Source: Sphingomonadaceae bacterium
GTDB taxonomy: Bacteria; Pseudomonadota; Alphaproteobacteria; Sphingomonadales; Sphingomonadaceae
DNA length: 7,670 bases
NCBI GenBank assembly: GCA_019239785.1
Contig: JAFAZM010000228.1
Span: 1 to 7,670 of the forward strand
Direction: 5' to 3'
This document shows, piece by piece, positions 1 through 6,718 of the stretch; the first letter of the stretch is position 1; each line of letters starts with the position of its first letter. Position numbers and translations under genes: made by a program. The notes under the pieces are model-generated. The model ran no database searches, was not told the DNA's origin, and worked only from the letters and a program-made list of their open reading frames with translations.

Positions 1-59
1 CGCAGCGCCGCTACCTGGAATCGGTGGCCCCTTACGCGCGGCGGCTGCCGATGCTGTAG
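1..59 (+). pseudogene. 3' end of an interrupted UvrA-like reading frame
   Basis: Reading from base 3, the frame gives QRRYLESVAPYARRLPML and stops at TAG (57-59). The first 15 residues match residues 58-72 of the full-length UvrA downstream (QRRYLESVSPYARRL), the stretch just after Walker A. The DNA matches bases 276-320, and most differences are at third codon positions, so this is a diverged homologue rather than a fresh copy. After RRL the similarity ends, and the frame closes three codons later. In an intact UvrA this segment lies near the N-terminus, so this is probably a truncated or frameshifted uvrA paralogue whose start lies outside the window. It could also be a short intact gene that ends this way. 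Confidence 0.5.
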
Positions 60-99
60 TCTCATGCAAGCGAGGCAAATGCTGGACGAAGCGGGATTT

Positions 100-105
100 A
101 GGAGG
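100..105 (+). promoter_or_regulatory. Shine-Dalgarno site that fixes the uvrA start
   Basis: AGGAGG lies 5 bases before the GTG at 111. Another in-frame GTG at 105 overlaps the last G of this site and cannot use it, so 111 is the better start. No SOS-type GTTC-N7-GTTC box is visible between 1 and 110, and no convincing -35/-10 pair was found. Confidence 0.75.
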
Positions 106-110
106 TGCCT

Positions 111-2657
111 GTGCCAGATTTAGAGGCCTCCGGCTTCGTCCGCGTTCGCGGCGCGCGCGAGCACAATCTGAAGAATGCCGACGTCGATATCCCGCGCGAC
201 GCTCTGGTCGTGTTCACCGGCGTCTCGGGATCGGGCAAGTCGTCGCTCGCTTTCTCCACCCTCTATGCCGAGGCTCAGCGCCGCTATCTGGAATCGGTCT
301 CGCCTTATGCGCGCCGCCTGTTTCACCAGATGGAGGTGCCCGAGGTCGACGAGATCGAGGGCCTGCCGCCGGCGGTGGCGCTGCAGCAGCAGCGCGGCTC
401 GCCGACCACCCGCTCCTCGGTCGGCAGCGTCACCACCCTCTCCAATCTGCTGCGCATGCTCTATTCGCGGGCCGGCGCCTATCCGCCGGGCCAGGCCCAT
501 CTCGAAGCCGAATCCTTCTCGCCCAACACGCCCGAGGGCGCCTGCCCGCGCTGCCACGGCCTCGGCCGGATCCACGAGGTCACCGAGGCCTCGATGGTGC
601 CCGATCCTTCCCTCACGATCCGCGAGCGCGCGATCGCCGCCTGGCCGCTTGCCTGGGGCGGCCAGAATCTGCGCGACATCCTGATCAGCCTCGGCATCGA
701 CGTGGATACGCCGTGGCGGGAGCTGCCGAAGAAGGTGCGCAACTGGATCCTGTTCACCGAGGAGCAGCCGCAGGTCCCCGTCTATCCCGGCTGGACGCAT
801 GAAGAGATCCAGCGCGCGATCCGGCGCAGGATCGAGCCCGCGTACATGGGCACCTTCTCGAGCGCCAGGCGCCACGTCACCCACTCTTATGCGACCACCC
901 AGAGCGCGATGATGAAGAAGCGCGCCGCGCGCTTCATGATCGCCCGGCTCTGCCCGCTCTGCGACGGCAAGCGCCTGCGCCGGGAATCCCTGTCGGTCCG
1001 CTTCGAAGGCCTCGACCTCGCCGAGATGAGCCGCCTCCCAATGGCCCGCTTCTCGAAGATCTTCGCGCCTTATGCCGAGGCCAAGGCCCGCAAGCTCGCG
1101 GCCTTGCGCAAGACCCACCCGGAAAAGGCTTTGGTGGTGGAGCGGATCGCCGCCGATCTGTGCCGCCGGCTCTCCGTCGTGCTCGATCTCGGGCTGGGCT
1201 ATCTGACGCTGGAACGCAGCACGCCGACCCTCTCGCCGGGCGAGCTGCAGCGGCTGCGGCTTGCCACCCAGGTCGTCTCCAACCTGTTCGGGGTCGTCTA
1301 TGTGATGGACGAGCCCTCTGCCGGGCTCCATCCCGCCGATACCGAGGCGCTGCTGCGGGCGCTGGACGGCCTGAAGGCGGTCGGCAATTCGCTGTTCGTG
1401 GTCGAGCATGAGATGGACGTCGTCCGCCGCGCCGACTGGATCGTCGACGTCGGCCCCGCCGCCGGCGAGCATGGCGGCGAGATCCTCTACAGCGGCCCGA
1501 TCGAGGGCCTCGCCAGGGTCGCCGCGTCGGAGACGAGGCGGCATCTGTTCGACGAAGGCGGCGGGATGCCGAGCCGCGGCCGCGATCCCGTCGGCTGGCT
1601 GCGGCTGGCCGGTGTCTCGCGCAACAATCTGAGGCATGTCGATTGCGCGATCCCGCTCGGCGTGATGACCGCCGTCACCGGAATCTCCGGCTCGGGAAAA
1701 TCGAGCCTGGTCAGCCAGGCTTTGGTCGAGCTGGTCGCCGCCGCGCTCGGCGCCCCGGTCGCGCCCGAGGACGAGGCGGAGGAAGACGCCGCGCTCGCCG
1801 ACCGCCCCGCCGCCGCCACCGAGCGCCGGATCCTCGGCGGCCTCGAAGGGATCAGCCGGCTGATCGAGGTCGACCAGCGGCCGATCGGCCGCACCCCGCG
1901 CTCGAACCTCGCCACTTATACCGGCCTGTTCGATCATGTCCGGGCCCTGTTCGCGGCGACCCCCGAAGCCAGGAAGCGCCGCTACGATGCCGGCCGCTTC
2001 TCTTTCAACGTCGCCAAGGGCCGCTGCCCGCGCTGCGAGGGCGAAGGCTTCGTCATGGTCGAGCTGCTCTTCCTGCCGAGCGTCTATGCGCCCTGCCCGA
2101 TTTGTCACGGCACCCGCTACAACCCGAAGACGCTCGAGATCCTCTATCGCGGCAAGACCGTCGCCGAGGTGCTCGCGCTCACCGTCGACGGCGCCTGGGA
2201 TTTCTTCGCCGACGCGCCCAATGTCTGCCGCTCGCTCAAGGTGCTTCGCGAGGTCGGGCTCAACTATCTCCGCCTCGGCCAGCCCGCGACCGAATTTTCG
2301 GGCGGGGAGGCGCAACGGGTGAAGCTCGCCACGGAGCTGCAGCGCGCCCAGCGCGGCGGCGCTCTCTATGTGCTCGACGAGCCGACCACCGGCCTTCACC
2401 CGACCGACGTCGAGCGGCTGCTCGGCCAGCTCAACGCGCTGGTCGACGCCGGCAACAGCGTCATCCTGGTCGATCACGACATGAAGGTGGCGGCCGCGAG
2501 CGACTGGGTGATCGACATCGGCCCCGGCGCCGGCGACGAGGGCGGACGGATCGTCACGAGCGGCCCGCCGGCAAAGGTCGCCACCAGCCGGGCAAGCCGC
2601 ACCGCACCCTATCTCGCGCGCGCGCTCGGCGGAGAGCCGGTCTGCGCGGCGGTCTGA
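111..2657 (+). CDS. uvrA: UvrA-family excision-repair ATPase, class II short form
   Basis: This is a tandem ABC ATPase that recognises DNA damage in the cytoplasm. Numbering is from a GTG at 105; the preferred start, GTG 111, gives 848 aa. The first nucleotide-binding domain has Walker A GVSGSGKSS (39-47), signature LSPGE (376-380) and Walker B VMDEPSAGLHP (400-410). The second has GISGSGKSS (526-534), FSGGEAQR (731-738) and VLDEPTTGLHP (757-767). A complete zinc module, CPRC (641-644) with CPIC (664-667), lies in the second half. Canonical UvrA is about 940-970 aa; here the frame runs from LYSRAGAYPPG (119-129) almost directly to CPRCHGLG (147-154), so the UvrB-binding domain and the first CxxC of zinc module 1 are missing. 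This is the UvrA2 form, known in Deinococcus and in drug-resistance loci such as Streptomyces DrrC. A role in tolerance to bulky or intercalating lesions is inferred. Confidence 0.93.
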   Translation: MPDLEASGFVRVRGAREHNLKNADVDIPRDALVVFTGVSGSGKSSLAFSTLYAEAQRRYLESVSPYARRLFHQMEVPEVDEIEGLPPAVALQQQRGSPTTRSSVGSVTTLSNLLRMLYSRAGAYPPGQAHLEAESFSPNTPEGACPRCHGLGRIHEVTEASMVPDPSLTIRERAIAAWPLAWGGQNLRDILISLGIDVDTPWRELPKKVRNWILFTEEQPQVPVYPGWTHEEIQRAIRRRIEPAYMGTFSSARRHVTHSYATTQSAMMKKRAARFMIARLCPLCDGKRLRRESLSVRFEGLDLAEMSRLPMARFSKIFAPYAEAKARKLAALRKTHPEKALVVERIAADLCRRLSVVLDLGLGYLTLERSTPTLSPGELQRLRLATQVVSNLFGVVYVMDEPSAGLHPADTEALLRALDGLKAVGNSLFVVEHEMDVVRRADWIVDVGPAAGEHGGEILYSGPIEGLARVAASETRRHLFDEGGGMPSRGRDPVGWLRLAGVSRNNLRHVDCAIPLGVMTAVTGISGSGKSSLVSQALVELVAAALGAPVAPEDEAEEDAALADRPAAATERRILGGLEGISRLIEVDQRPIGRTPRSNLATYTGLFDHVRALFAATPEARKRRYDAGRFSFNVAKGRCPRCEGEGFVMVELLFLPSVYAPCPICHGTRYNPKTLEILYRGKTVAEVLALTVDGAWDFFADAPNVCRSLKVLREVGLNYLRLGQPATEFSGGEAQRVKLATELQRAQRGGALYVLDEPTTGLHPTDVERLLGQLNALVDAGNSVILVDHDMKVAAASDWVIDIGPGAGDEGGRIVTSGPPAKVATSRASRTAPYLARALGGEPVCAAV

Positions 2658-2772
2658 GAGTGGGCGCCGAAGTCCGTGCGTCGCCTGCGAACCGCGCCGC
2701 ATCGCCCGCCCAAGCCCCAGCGCCGCTTCCCCGACTGCTTCGGCACCGAGGGCAGCCGGATGGTCTGAAAAA
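2658..2772. other. Intergenic stretch after uvrA without recognisable content
   Basis: This is GC-rich sequence between the uvrA stop and the start of the hairpin cluster. I see no hairpin followed by a T-run, no RNA gene and no convincing ORF. Confidence 0.4.
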
Positions 2773-3008
2773 TCCGCCCCGGAACGGGGAGGGGAACCGC
2801 GCCGCGCAGCGGCGTGGTGGAGGGCTCGCGAGCGTAGCGAGCCATGCGCGCGCGCGCGCGCCGACCGGATATCCCTCCCCCCTTGTGGGATGGGCAGGTC
2901 GCCATGTCCCCCGGACATGGCTTCGGATCGCGGGGCGATCCGAACCTGCCCATGGTGGGGTGGGGGGTGCGCGGCAAAGCCGCGCGCGGCCCGCAGGGCC
3001 GCCTCCCC
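2773..3008. repeat. GC-rich intergenic palindromic repeat cluster
   Basis: The stretch is dense in hairpins. They are CCCCG/CGGGG (2777-2789), CGCCGC/GCGGCG (2800-2814), GGCTCGC/GCGAGCC (2823-2843), the three-armed structure at 2890-2953, GCGCGGC/GCCGCGC with loop AAA (2969-2985), and GCGGCCC/GGGCCGC with loop GCA (2986-3002). A (GC)8 run lies at 2846-2861. G/C-strand blocks near both ends (GGGGAGGGG and CCTCCCC) and the phrase GTGGTGGAGGG resemble dispersed intergenic repeats common in sphingomonad genomes; that comparison is from memory. It lies between two genes that converge (uvrA + and the membrane protein -), so it may help end both transcripts, although it has no T-run. Confidence 0.6.
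2890..2953. repeat. Three-armed perfect inverted-repeat structure
   Basis: An outer stem ATGGGCAGGT (2890-2899) pairs perfectly with ACCTGCCCAT (2944-2953). It encloses two perfect hairpins: GCCATGTCC/GGACATGGC (2901-2909 and 2913-2921, loop CCC) and TCGGATCG/CGATCCGA (2923-2930 and 2936-2943, loop CGGGG). Only bases 2900 and 2922 at the junction are unpaired, so either strand could fold into a compact three-way junction. Function is unknown; it could be a mobile palindromic unit, a protein-binding site or an RNA 3'-end structure. Confidence 0.75.
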
Positions 3009-3016
3009 GGGCGCTC

Positions 3017-3574
3017 CTATCTACGATCCCGCAACTTCTGCACGCCTATCCAGACATAGGCGGCGAACATCGCCCCGCCCCCGATCAGCCAGGCCCATCG
3101 GGAGAAGCTCCGCTCCGAACTGACCAGGCTCGCAACGAACGCACCGCCGCTCCCGATCAGGGCGACGATCACGAACGGCCAGTCCACCAGCCCGCGCGCG
3201 GCCCGGCGTGCCTGGGACGCCGATCTCGGCGGCACGACGTCCTCTCGCCCCTTGACCAGTCGACGCGGCGCGAAGGCGGCCCAGCCCAACCGGGCGATTA
3301 TCGCCGCGGCGGCGGCGCCGATGAAGACGTTGCCGGCCCAGCGGGGCGCCCCGAGCGCATCCGATGCCACCACCCACAGGACGATCGCGACCAGGAGCAG
3401 GGCGGTGATCTTCCCAATGGCGCCTGGTCCGGCGACCCGCTGGTGGTTCGCGACCAGCCGCTCGAATTCCTCGGCCGTGACGAACTTGCCACCGCTCCGC
3501 ATCGACGGGAAGAAGACATAGCCGTCGCCGTGCGGAATGAACTGCCTGGTAAAGATCTCACCCGCATCGAACAT
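3017..3574 (-). CDS. Hypothetical four-helix membrane protein
   Basis: I do not recognise the family of this 185-aa protein. About 50 N-terminal residues look soluble (FIPHGDGYVFFPSMRSGGKF at 12-31, then an acidic/hydrophobic helix). Four hydrophobic segments follow at about 53-72, 80-101, 132-151 and 160-178, with a basic loop at 104-127 (PRRLVKGRE, QARRAAR) that would face the cytoplasm. The C-terminus is basic (QKLRDRR). The ATG at 3574 is preceded, 10 bases away, by GGAGG on the minus strand. The gene starts 60 bases after the stop of the M28 peptidase on the same strand, so the two could be co-transcribed. Its 3' end meets the palindromic repeat cluster. The coding call rests on ORF length, the membrane pattern and the ribosome-binding site. 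Confidence 0.75.
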   Translation of the reverse strand: MFDAGEIFTRQFIPHGDGYVFFPSMRSGGKFVTAEEFERLVANHQRVAGPGAIGKITALLLVAIVLWVVASDALGAPRWAGNVFIGAAAAAIIARLGWAAFAPRRLVKGREDVVPPRSASQARRAARGLVDWPFVIVALIGSGGAFVASLVSSERSFSRWAWLIGGGAMFAAYVWIGVQKLRDRR

Positions 3575-3634
3575 ATCGCCGCACCCTCCGCCGCCGCATC
3601 ATCGTCAAGCCGCGTCGTCGGGTGCCGAGCTCCC

Positions 3635-5005
3635 TCAACGCCCCGGCTGTCCCCCTTCGTTCCACCGCGGCTGGAAGTCGCTCGACGCCAGCCATCGCAT
3701 CGGCTCGATCAATGACTGGATGGCGCGGGTCATGAACCGGATGTCGAGATTGGCGATCGTGTCGGTCGGCTGATGATAGGTGGGCGTCACTGCCCAGCCC
3801 GAGAGGGTGTGGGCGACGACGCCGCGCAGCGCGAGCGAGTAATTGTCCGAACGCTGGAAGAAATTCTCCTCGGGGTAGGGATCGTCGGCGACCAGGCCGC
3901 CATGTGCCTGCAGCGCTTCGCCCAGGTTGGAGCGCCGGTAGCCGGTCATCATCAGGCTGCCGGCGGGCAGCCGCGGATCCTGCGCGCCGATCATCTCGAA
4001 CTCGATGTTCGCGGCGATGCTGGTCAGCGGCACCGGCGGATGCGCGCCGAAATAGCGCGATCCGAAGCCGCCGATCTCCTCGGCGCCATAGGCGACGAAG
4101 ATGATGCCCCGGCGGCTGCGCGGGCCGGCGGCGAGCGCGCGCGCCAGCTCGATCACGGCGGTCGTGCCCGATGCGTCGTCGTTCGCGCCGTGCATGATCA
4201 CGCCGTCCGGCCGCACGCCCAGATGATCGAGATGCGCGCTCAGCAGCAGCACGCCGGCATTGGGATCGGTGCCGGGCAGGAAGCCGACCGCGTTGGTGGT
4301 GGTGCGCCGGGTCATGGTCATTCCGGGCAGGTCGAGAATCACCTGCTGCCCCGTCTGCAGGCTGTCGAAGGCGGCGGCCGGCAGGATCGTGATCGCGACG
4401 GAACTGGTCTCCTCGCCCTCCAGGAAAGCGGGCATGTGCGTCGCGCCGCCCACCTGCTGCCAGAGCCGGTCCGTGTCGGCGCTCTGCCGCAGGATCAGCA
4501 GCCGCACGTGGTGCGCGCCGGCCGCGCGCATCATGGCGCGGAGCGATCCGCTGCCGGGGGCGAGGGCGACGATATCGCCCGCGGGAAAGGCCGCCGGATC
4601 GTCGGACGCGGCAATCGCCAGCCGGCCGCCGACTGCCGCCGTCGGCGCCGACAGCAATCGCAGGCCGGCGATCGGCCGGCCGCCTGCCGTGAGCACCGGC
4701 GCGCCGCCGAGCGCCGGCTGCAGCACGGTCGCCGTCTGCAGATAATTATCCATGCCCGGCGCGCGGGCGAGCCCGAGCTGCTCGAACTCCGCGGCGACCC
4801 ATGAAGCCGCGCGCGCCTCGTCGGGCGTCGCGCTGCCCCGCCCGCGGAGCGCGTCGCCGGCGAGCGCTTCCTCGTCCGCCCGCACCCATTCGGGCCGCAC
4901 GGTCCAGGCCGCCTGCCTGGGTTCCTGCGCAGCCGCGCCGCCGGCGATCGGCAGGCAGAGCAGGAAGGCCAGCAATAGGCCGCGTCGTCCGATGGAGGTC
5001 GTCAT
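3635..5005 (-). CDS. Secreted M28-family zinc metallopeptidase
   Basis: This 456-aa exopeptidase is predicted to hydrolyse N-terminal amino acids from peptides outside the cytoplasm. An N-terminal signal (GRRGLLLAFLL, then AGGAAA before Q27) fits Sec export, and the double Arg leaves Tat possible. Residues about 95-230 look like a protease-associated-type insert before the catalytic domain (about 238-430). Zinc and catalytic residues are readable: H258 and D260 in SAHLDH, D276 in GANDDASG, E309/E310 in YGAEE, E337 in NIEFEMIG, and H411 in TYHQPTDT. E337 sits where many M28 enzymes have Asp (NxDM). The frame stays open upstream across the tRNA gene as far as 5584, but the signal peptide begins at the ATG at 5005, which has AAGGGG 9 bases upstream. 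The specific substrate cannot be told. The membrane-protein gene follows after 60 bases. Confidence 0.9.
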   Translation of the reverse strand: MTTSIGRRGLLLAFLLCLPIAGGAAAQEPRQAAWTVRPEWVRADEEALAGDALRGRGSATPDEARAASWVAAEFEQLGLARAPGMDNYLQTATVLQPALGGAPVLTAGGRPIAGLRLLSAPTAAVGGRLAIAASDDPAAFPAGDIVALAPGSGSLRAMMRAAGAHHVRLLILRQSADTDRLWQQVGGATHMPAFLEGEETSSVAITILPAAAFDSLQTGQQVILDLPGMTMTRRTTTNAVGFLPGTDPNAGVLLLSAHLDHLGVRPDGVIMHGANDDASGTTAVIELARALAAGPRSRRGIIFVAYGAEEIGGFGSRYFGAHPPVPLTSIAANIEFEMIGAQDPRLPAGSLMMTGYRRSNLGEALQAHGGLVADDPYPEENFFQRSDNYSLALRGVVAHTLSGWAVTPTYHQPTDTIANLDIRFMTRAIQSLIEPMRWLASSDFQPRWNEGGQPGR

Positions 5006-5085
5006 GTCCTGGGTCCCCTTTCGGCCTGCATATCCGCTGCGGCGGATGCGGCAAATAGCCGGCGTGGACCAGATCGAAGGGAAGG

Positions 5086-5187
<102 letters not shown>

Positions 5188-5196
5188 CTGGGAGGG

Positions 5197-6003
5197 TCAG
5201 CCGCTGGAATTCTCCGGCTCGGTTATGAGCAAGCTCTCGAACAGCGTCGGCCAAACCCGCGATCTTATTCGCTTGAGGCGCTGGATCATCGGGCCGAGCG
5301 TCTTTTCCCGATAGCGCTCGTCGAGCCGCATGTTGTGTGAGAGTGCCTCGAAGATCGTGAGTGGATCGGCGTCCAGGATTTGGTGGCAGCGTCTGCCATT
5401 CTTGTCGCTGCGTAAATATTCGAAAAGCTCGCGCGCGCTCGCTATGACCTCCTTTACGTGGCCGAGGCCCAACATCTCGCGCACATATGCATCCACAACA
5501 ATAGGCGCTGCCTGAAGCTGACGCGCGGCTATCCCTTCGACGCGGCCGAGCCGATATGCGTTCGCCACGCGGCTTTGCAGGCAATGGACTGGATGCATGA
5601 TCGGGATGGACAGGACTCTCCCGCCGTCCGATGGGGACGGGACTTGAATATCCACGGCCAGCTTCTTCAATCGATCCGGGTCTACGCCCAGCACGTGATG
5701 GAGAAAATCGACTGTCAACCGAACGTCCCCGATCTCGGCTTCGACCACGGCGCTGATTGGCCCAATCCCCTCCTGGTTCGGGAACGAAACCTTGCCGTCG
5801 AGCGCGCGTGCGAGCTTCTCCGCTGCGGCCGCCGTTCCCAAATAGTCGATATCTTTTGACGTGAACGGTCCGAAAGCAGCGAGCCCGGGGGTTTGCCAGT
5901 ATCGCTCGGCCCAGATGTTCAGGGCCTGACCTCCAACGAGATAAGCATCGTCGCCCCTCTGCAGGTTGGAGACGAGTTGGACCACCGTCTCTCGAGGGAG
6001 CAC
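5197..6003 (-). CDS. Nucleotidyltransferase-fold protein, AbiEii-like (putative toxin)
   Basis: This 268-aa protein has the minimal nucleotidyltransferase layout: YLVGGQALNIW (21-31), SKDIDYLG with the D51-x-D53 metal-binding pair, and a likely third acidic residue, D99, in VRLTVDFL. A second half with HPVHCLQSRVANAY (137-150) and ARQLQAAPIVVDAYVREML (160-178) follows. The pattern resembles AbiEii/MNT-type proteins, which transfer nucleotides to RNA or protein targets and often act as toxins of abortive-infection or toxin-antitoxin pairs; a toxin role here is inferred. The start is the GTG at 6003, 3 bases after the stop of the upstream 60-codon ORF, with no clear Shine-Dalgarno site, which suggests translational coupling. 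GC content is lower than in the flanking genes. It may also be a housekeeping-type nucleotidyltransferase of unknown substrate. Confidence 0.8.
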   Translation of the reverse strand: MLPRETVVQLVSNLQRGDDAYLVGGQALNIWAERYWQTPGLAAFGPFTSKDIDYLGTAAAAEKLARALDGKVSFPNQEGIGPISAVVEAEIGDVRLTVDFLHHVLGVDPDRLKKLAVDIQVPSPSDGGRVLSIPIMHPVHCLQSRVANAYRLGRVEGIAARQLQAAPIVVDAYVREMLGLGHVKEVIASARELFEYLRSDKNGRRCHQILDADPLTIFEALSHNMRLDERYREKTLGPMIQRLKRIRSRVWPTLFESLLITEPENSSG

Positions 6004-6006
6004 CGC

Positions 6007-6189
6007 TCAGGAGCGATCGGCAGGGAGGCTCACGGAGGAATGGATAAGGTCGAATCCTGCCAACAATCCATTCTGCTCGCGAAGCTGGTCGGACGAGATG
6101 TGGCCCCGCGCGAGCATACGATTATCCGCTTCGCGAGAAGCTTCCTTCTCCCGAGCCCGAGCAGCTGGATTGAAATAACCTACGACCAT
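6007..6189 (-). CDS. Small hypothetical protein in operon with the nucleotidyltransferase
   Basis: This 60-aa protein is hydrophilic and mostly helical in appearance. It has a charged N-terminal half (ARAREKEASREADNRMLARG, 12-31), then HISSDQLREQNGLLAGFDL (32-50). I recognise no domain. Its TGA is 3 bases before the GTG of the nucleotidyltransferase, so it is the first gene of a coupled pair. By position it could be the antidote partner of the AbiEii-like protein; this is inference only, and it does not look like the AbiEi winged-helix antitoxin, which is much larger. ATG 6189 is the only ATG in the frame upstream to a stop at 6229-6231, and the upstream Shine-Dalgarno match is weak. Confidence 0.6.
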   Translation of the reverse strand: MVVGYFNPAARAREKEASREADNRMLARGHISSDQLREQNGLLAGFDLIHSSVSLPADRS

Positions 6190-6209
6190 TTTCGTCCACT
6201 CTTTGCCCA

Positions 6210-6238
6210 GAGCTATGCCCTCAGTGGTTTACAGTCAA
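6210..6238 (-). promoter_or_regulatory. Candidate promoter of the two-gene cargo operon
   Basis: On the minus strand, TTGACT (6238-6233) is followed after 17 bases by TAGCTC (6215-6210), 20 bases before the ATG at 6189. The -35 is good and the -10 is poor; CATAGC is an alternative -10 with a shorter spacer. The rest of the non-coding stretch up to 6421 shows nothing recognisable. Confidence 0.3.
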
Positions 6239-6421
6239 CTAACGGGCAGCAGGGGCCTTTGCTCCATCTAGCCTGAACGAACCCGGAACGATAGGGCGCA
6301 AACAGATTTTTGAATCCCCTCAAGACACGAACAACGCCGGGGCAAGACGACACGCAAAGAATCTCCCGAGGCTACTACGCGACCCGAACGAGTGCGAGAA
6401 ACTCAATCTCTGGGGAAAAAA

Positions 6422-6523
<102 letters not shown>

Positions 6524-6576
6524 AAGGCTCGACGATTCGACAATCGCGACAACCACCGCTGTCGGGGCAGGCGAGC

Positions 6577-6605
6577 CATCTAGTGGCGGCCGCGCCGGAT
6601 TGCAA
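6577..6605 (-). promoter_or_regulatory. Candidate promoter for the tRNA-Lys copy at 6422
   Basis: On the minus strand, TTGCAA (6605-6600) and TAGATG (6582-6577) are separated by 17 bases, placing a start about 75 bases upstream of the mature tRNA 5' end. The octamer TTGCAATC here recurs in the tRNA leader (6514-6507). The long distance to the tRNA makes the call weak. Confidence 0.3.
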
Positions 6606-6652
6606 CCGCCTCGCCGCGCCGCCGCGCCGGGCCCCGCCGCGCGCGGCGAATA

Positions 6653-6707
6653 AGTTCGGGCGCCGGCCCGAAGCCCGCCGCCGCGCGCGAGCGCCGGCGC
6701 CCGAACT
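6653..6707. repeat. 15-bp perfect inverted repeat in GC-rich intergenic DNA
   Basis: AGTTCGGGCGCCGGC (6653-6667) pairs perfectly with GCCGGCGCCCGAACT (6693-6707) across a 25-base GC-rich spacer. Each arm contains the palindrome GGCGCC. No T-run follows on either strand, so a standard intrinsic terminator is not supported. It lies between the tRNA leader and the AT-rich stretch before the BLUF gene. Confidence 0.7.
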
Positions 6708-6718
6708 CATCCGGGCCA

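Larger units (their letters stand above)
5188..6421. mobile_element. Putative acquired cargo unit between tRNA-Lys repeats
   Basis: The segment is bounded by two perfect 102-bp tRNA-Lys repeats and carries only a two-gene operon. The nucleotidyltransferase stop lies 9 bases from the repeat edge. Base composition differs from neighbours: about 57% GC in bases 5221-5280 against over 80% in the uvrA sample 1741-1800. tRNA genes are classic integration targets, but integrase elements usually duplicate only a 3' portion of the tRNA. Here the whole gene and leader are repeated, which fits homologous recombination of a circle carrying the tRNA, or tandem duplication, at least as well. No recombinase, transposase or terminal inverted repeat is visible. 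Confidence 0.4.

Noticed and set aside
120..2918. Minus-strand open frame of 932 codons antisense to uvrA
   Set aside because: It is rich in Arg, Gly, Ala and Asp with no domain, and arises from the G/C-biased third positions of uvrA, whose motifs are unmistakable.
1643..3715. Plus-strand open frame of 690 codons overlapping uvrA and the repeat cluster
   Set aside because: It is Arg/Ala/Pro-rich low-complexity translation, runs through hairpin DNA and overlaps the minus-strand membrane-protein gene.
3773..4804. Plus-strand open frame of 343 codons
   Set aside because: It is antisense to the conserved M28 catalytic domain and has no recognisable motif.
5032..5047. Small hairpin ATCCGC/GCGGAT between tRNA-Lys and the peptidase start
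   Set aside because: It is a 6-bp stem with no T-run and unremarkable in GC-rich DNA; terminator or attenuator status is not supported.
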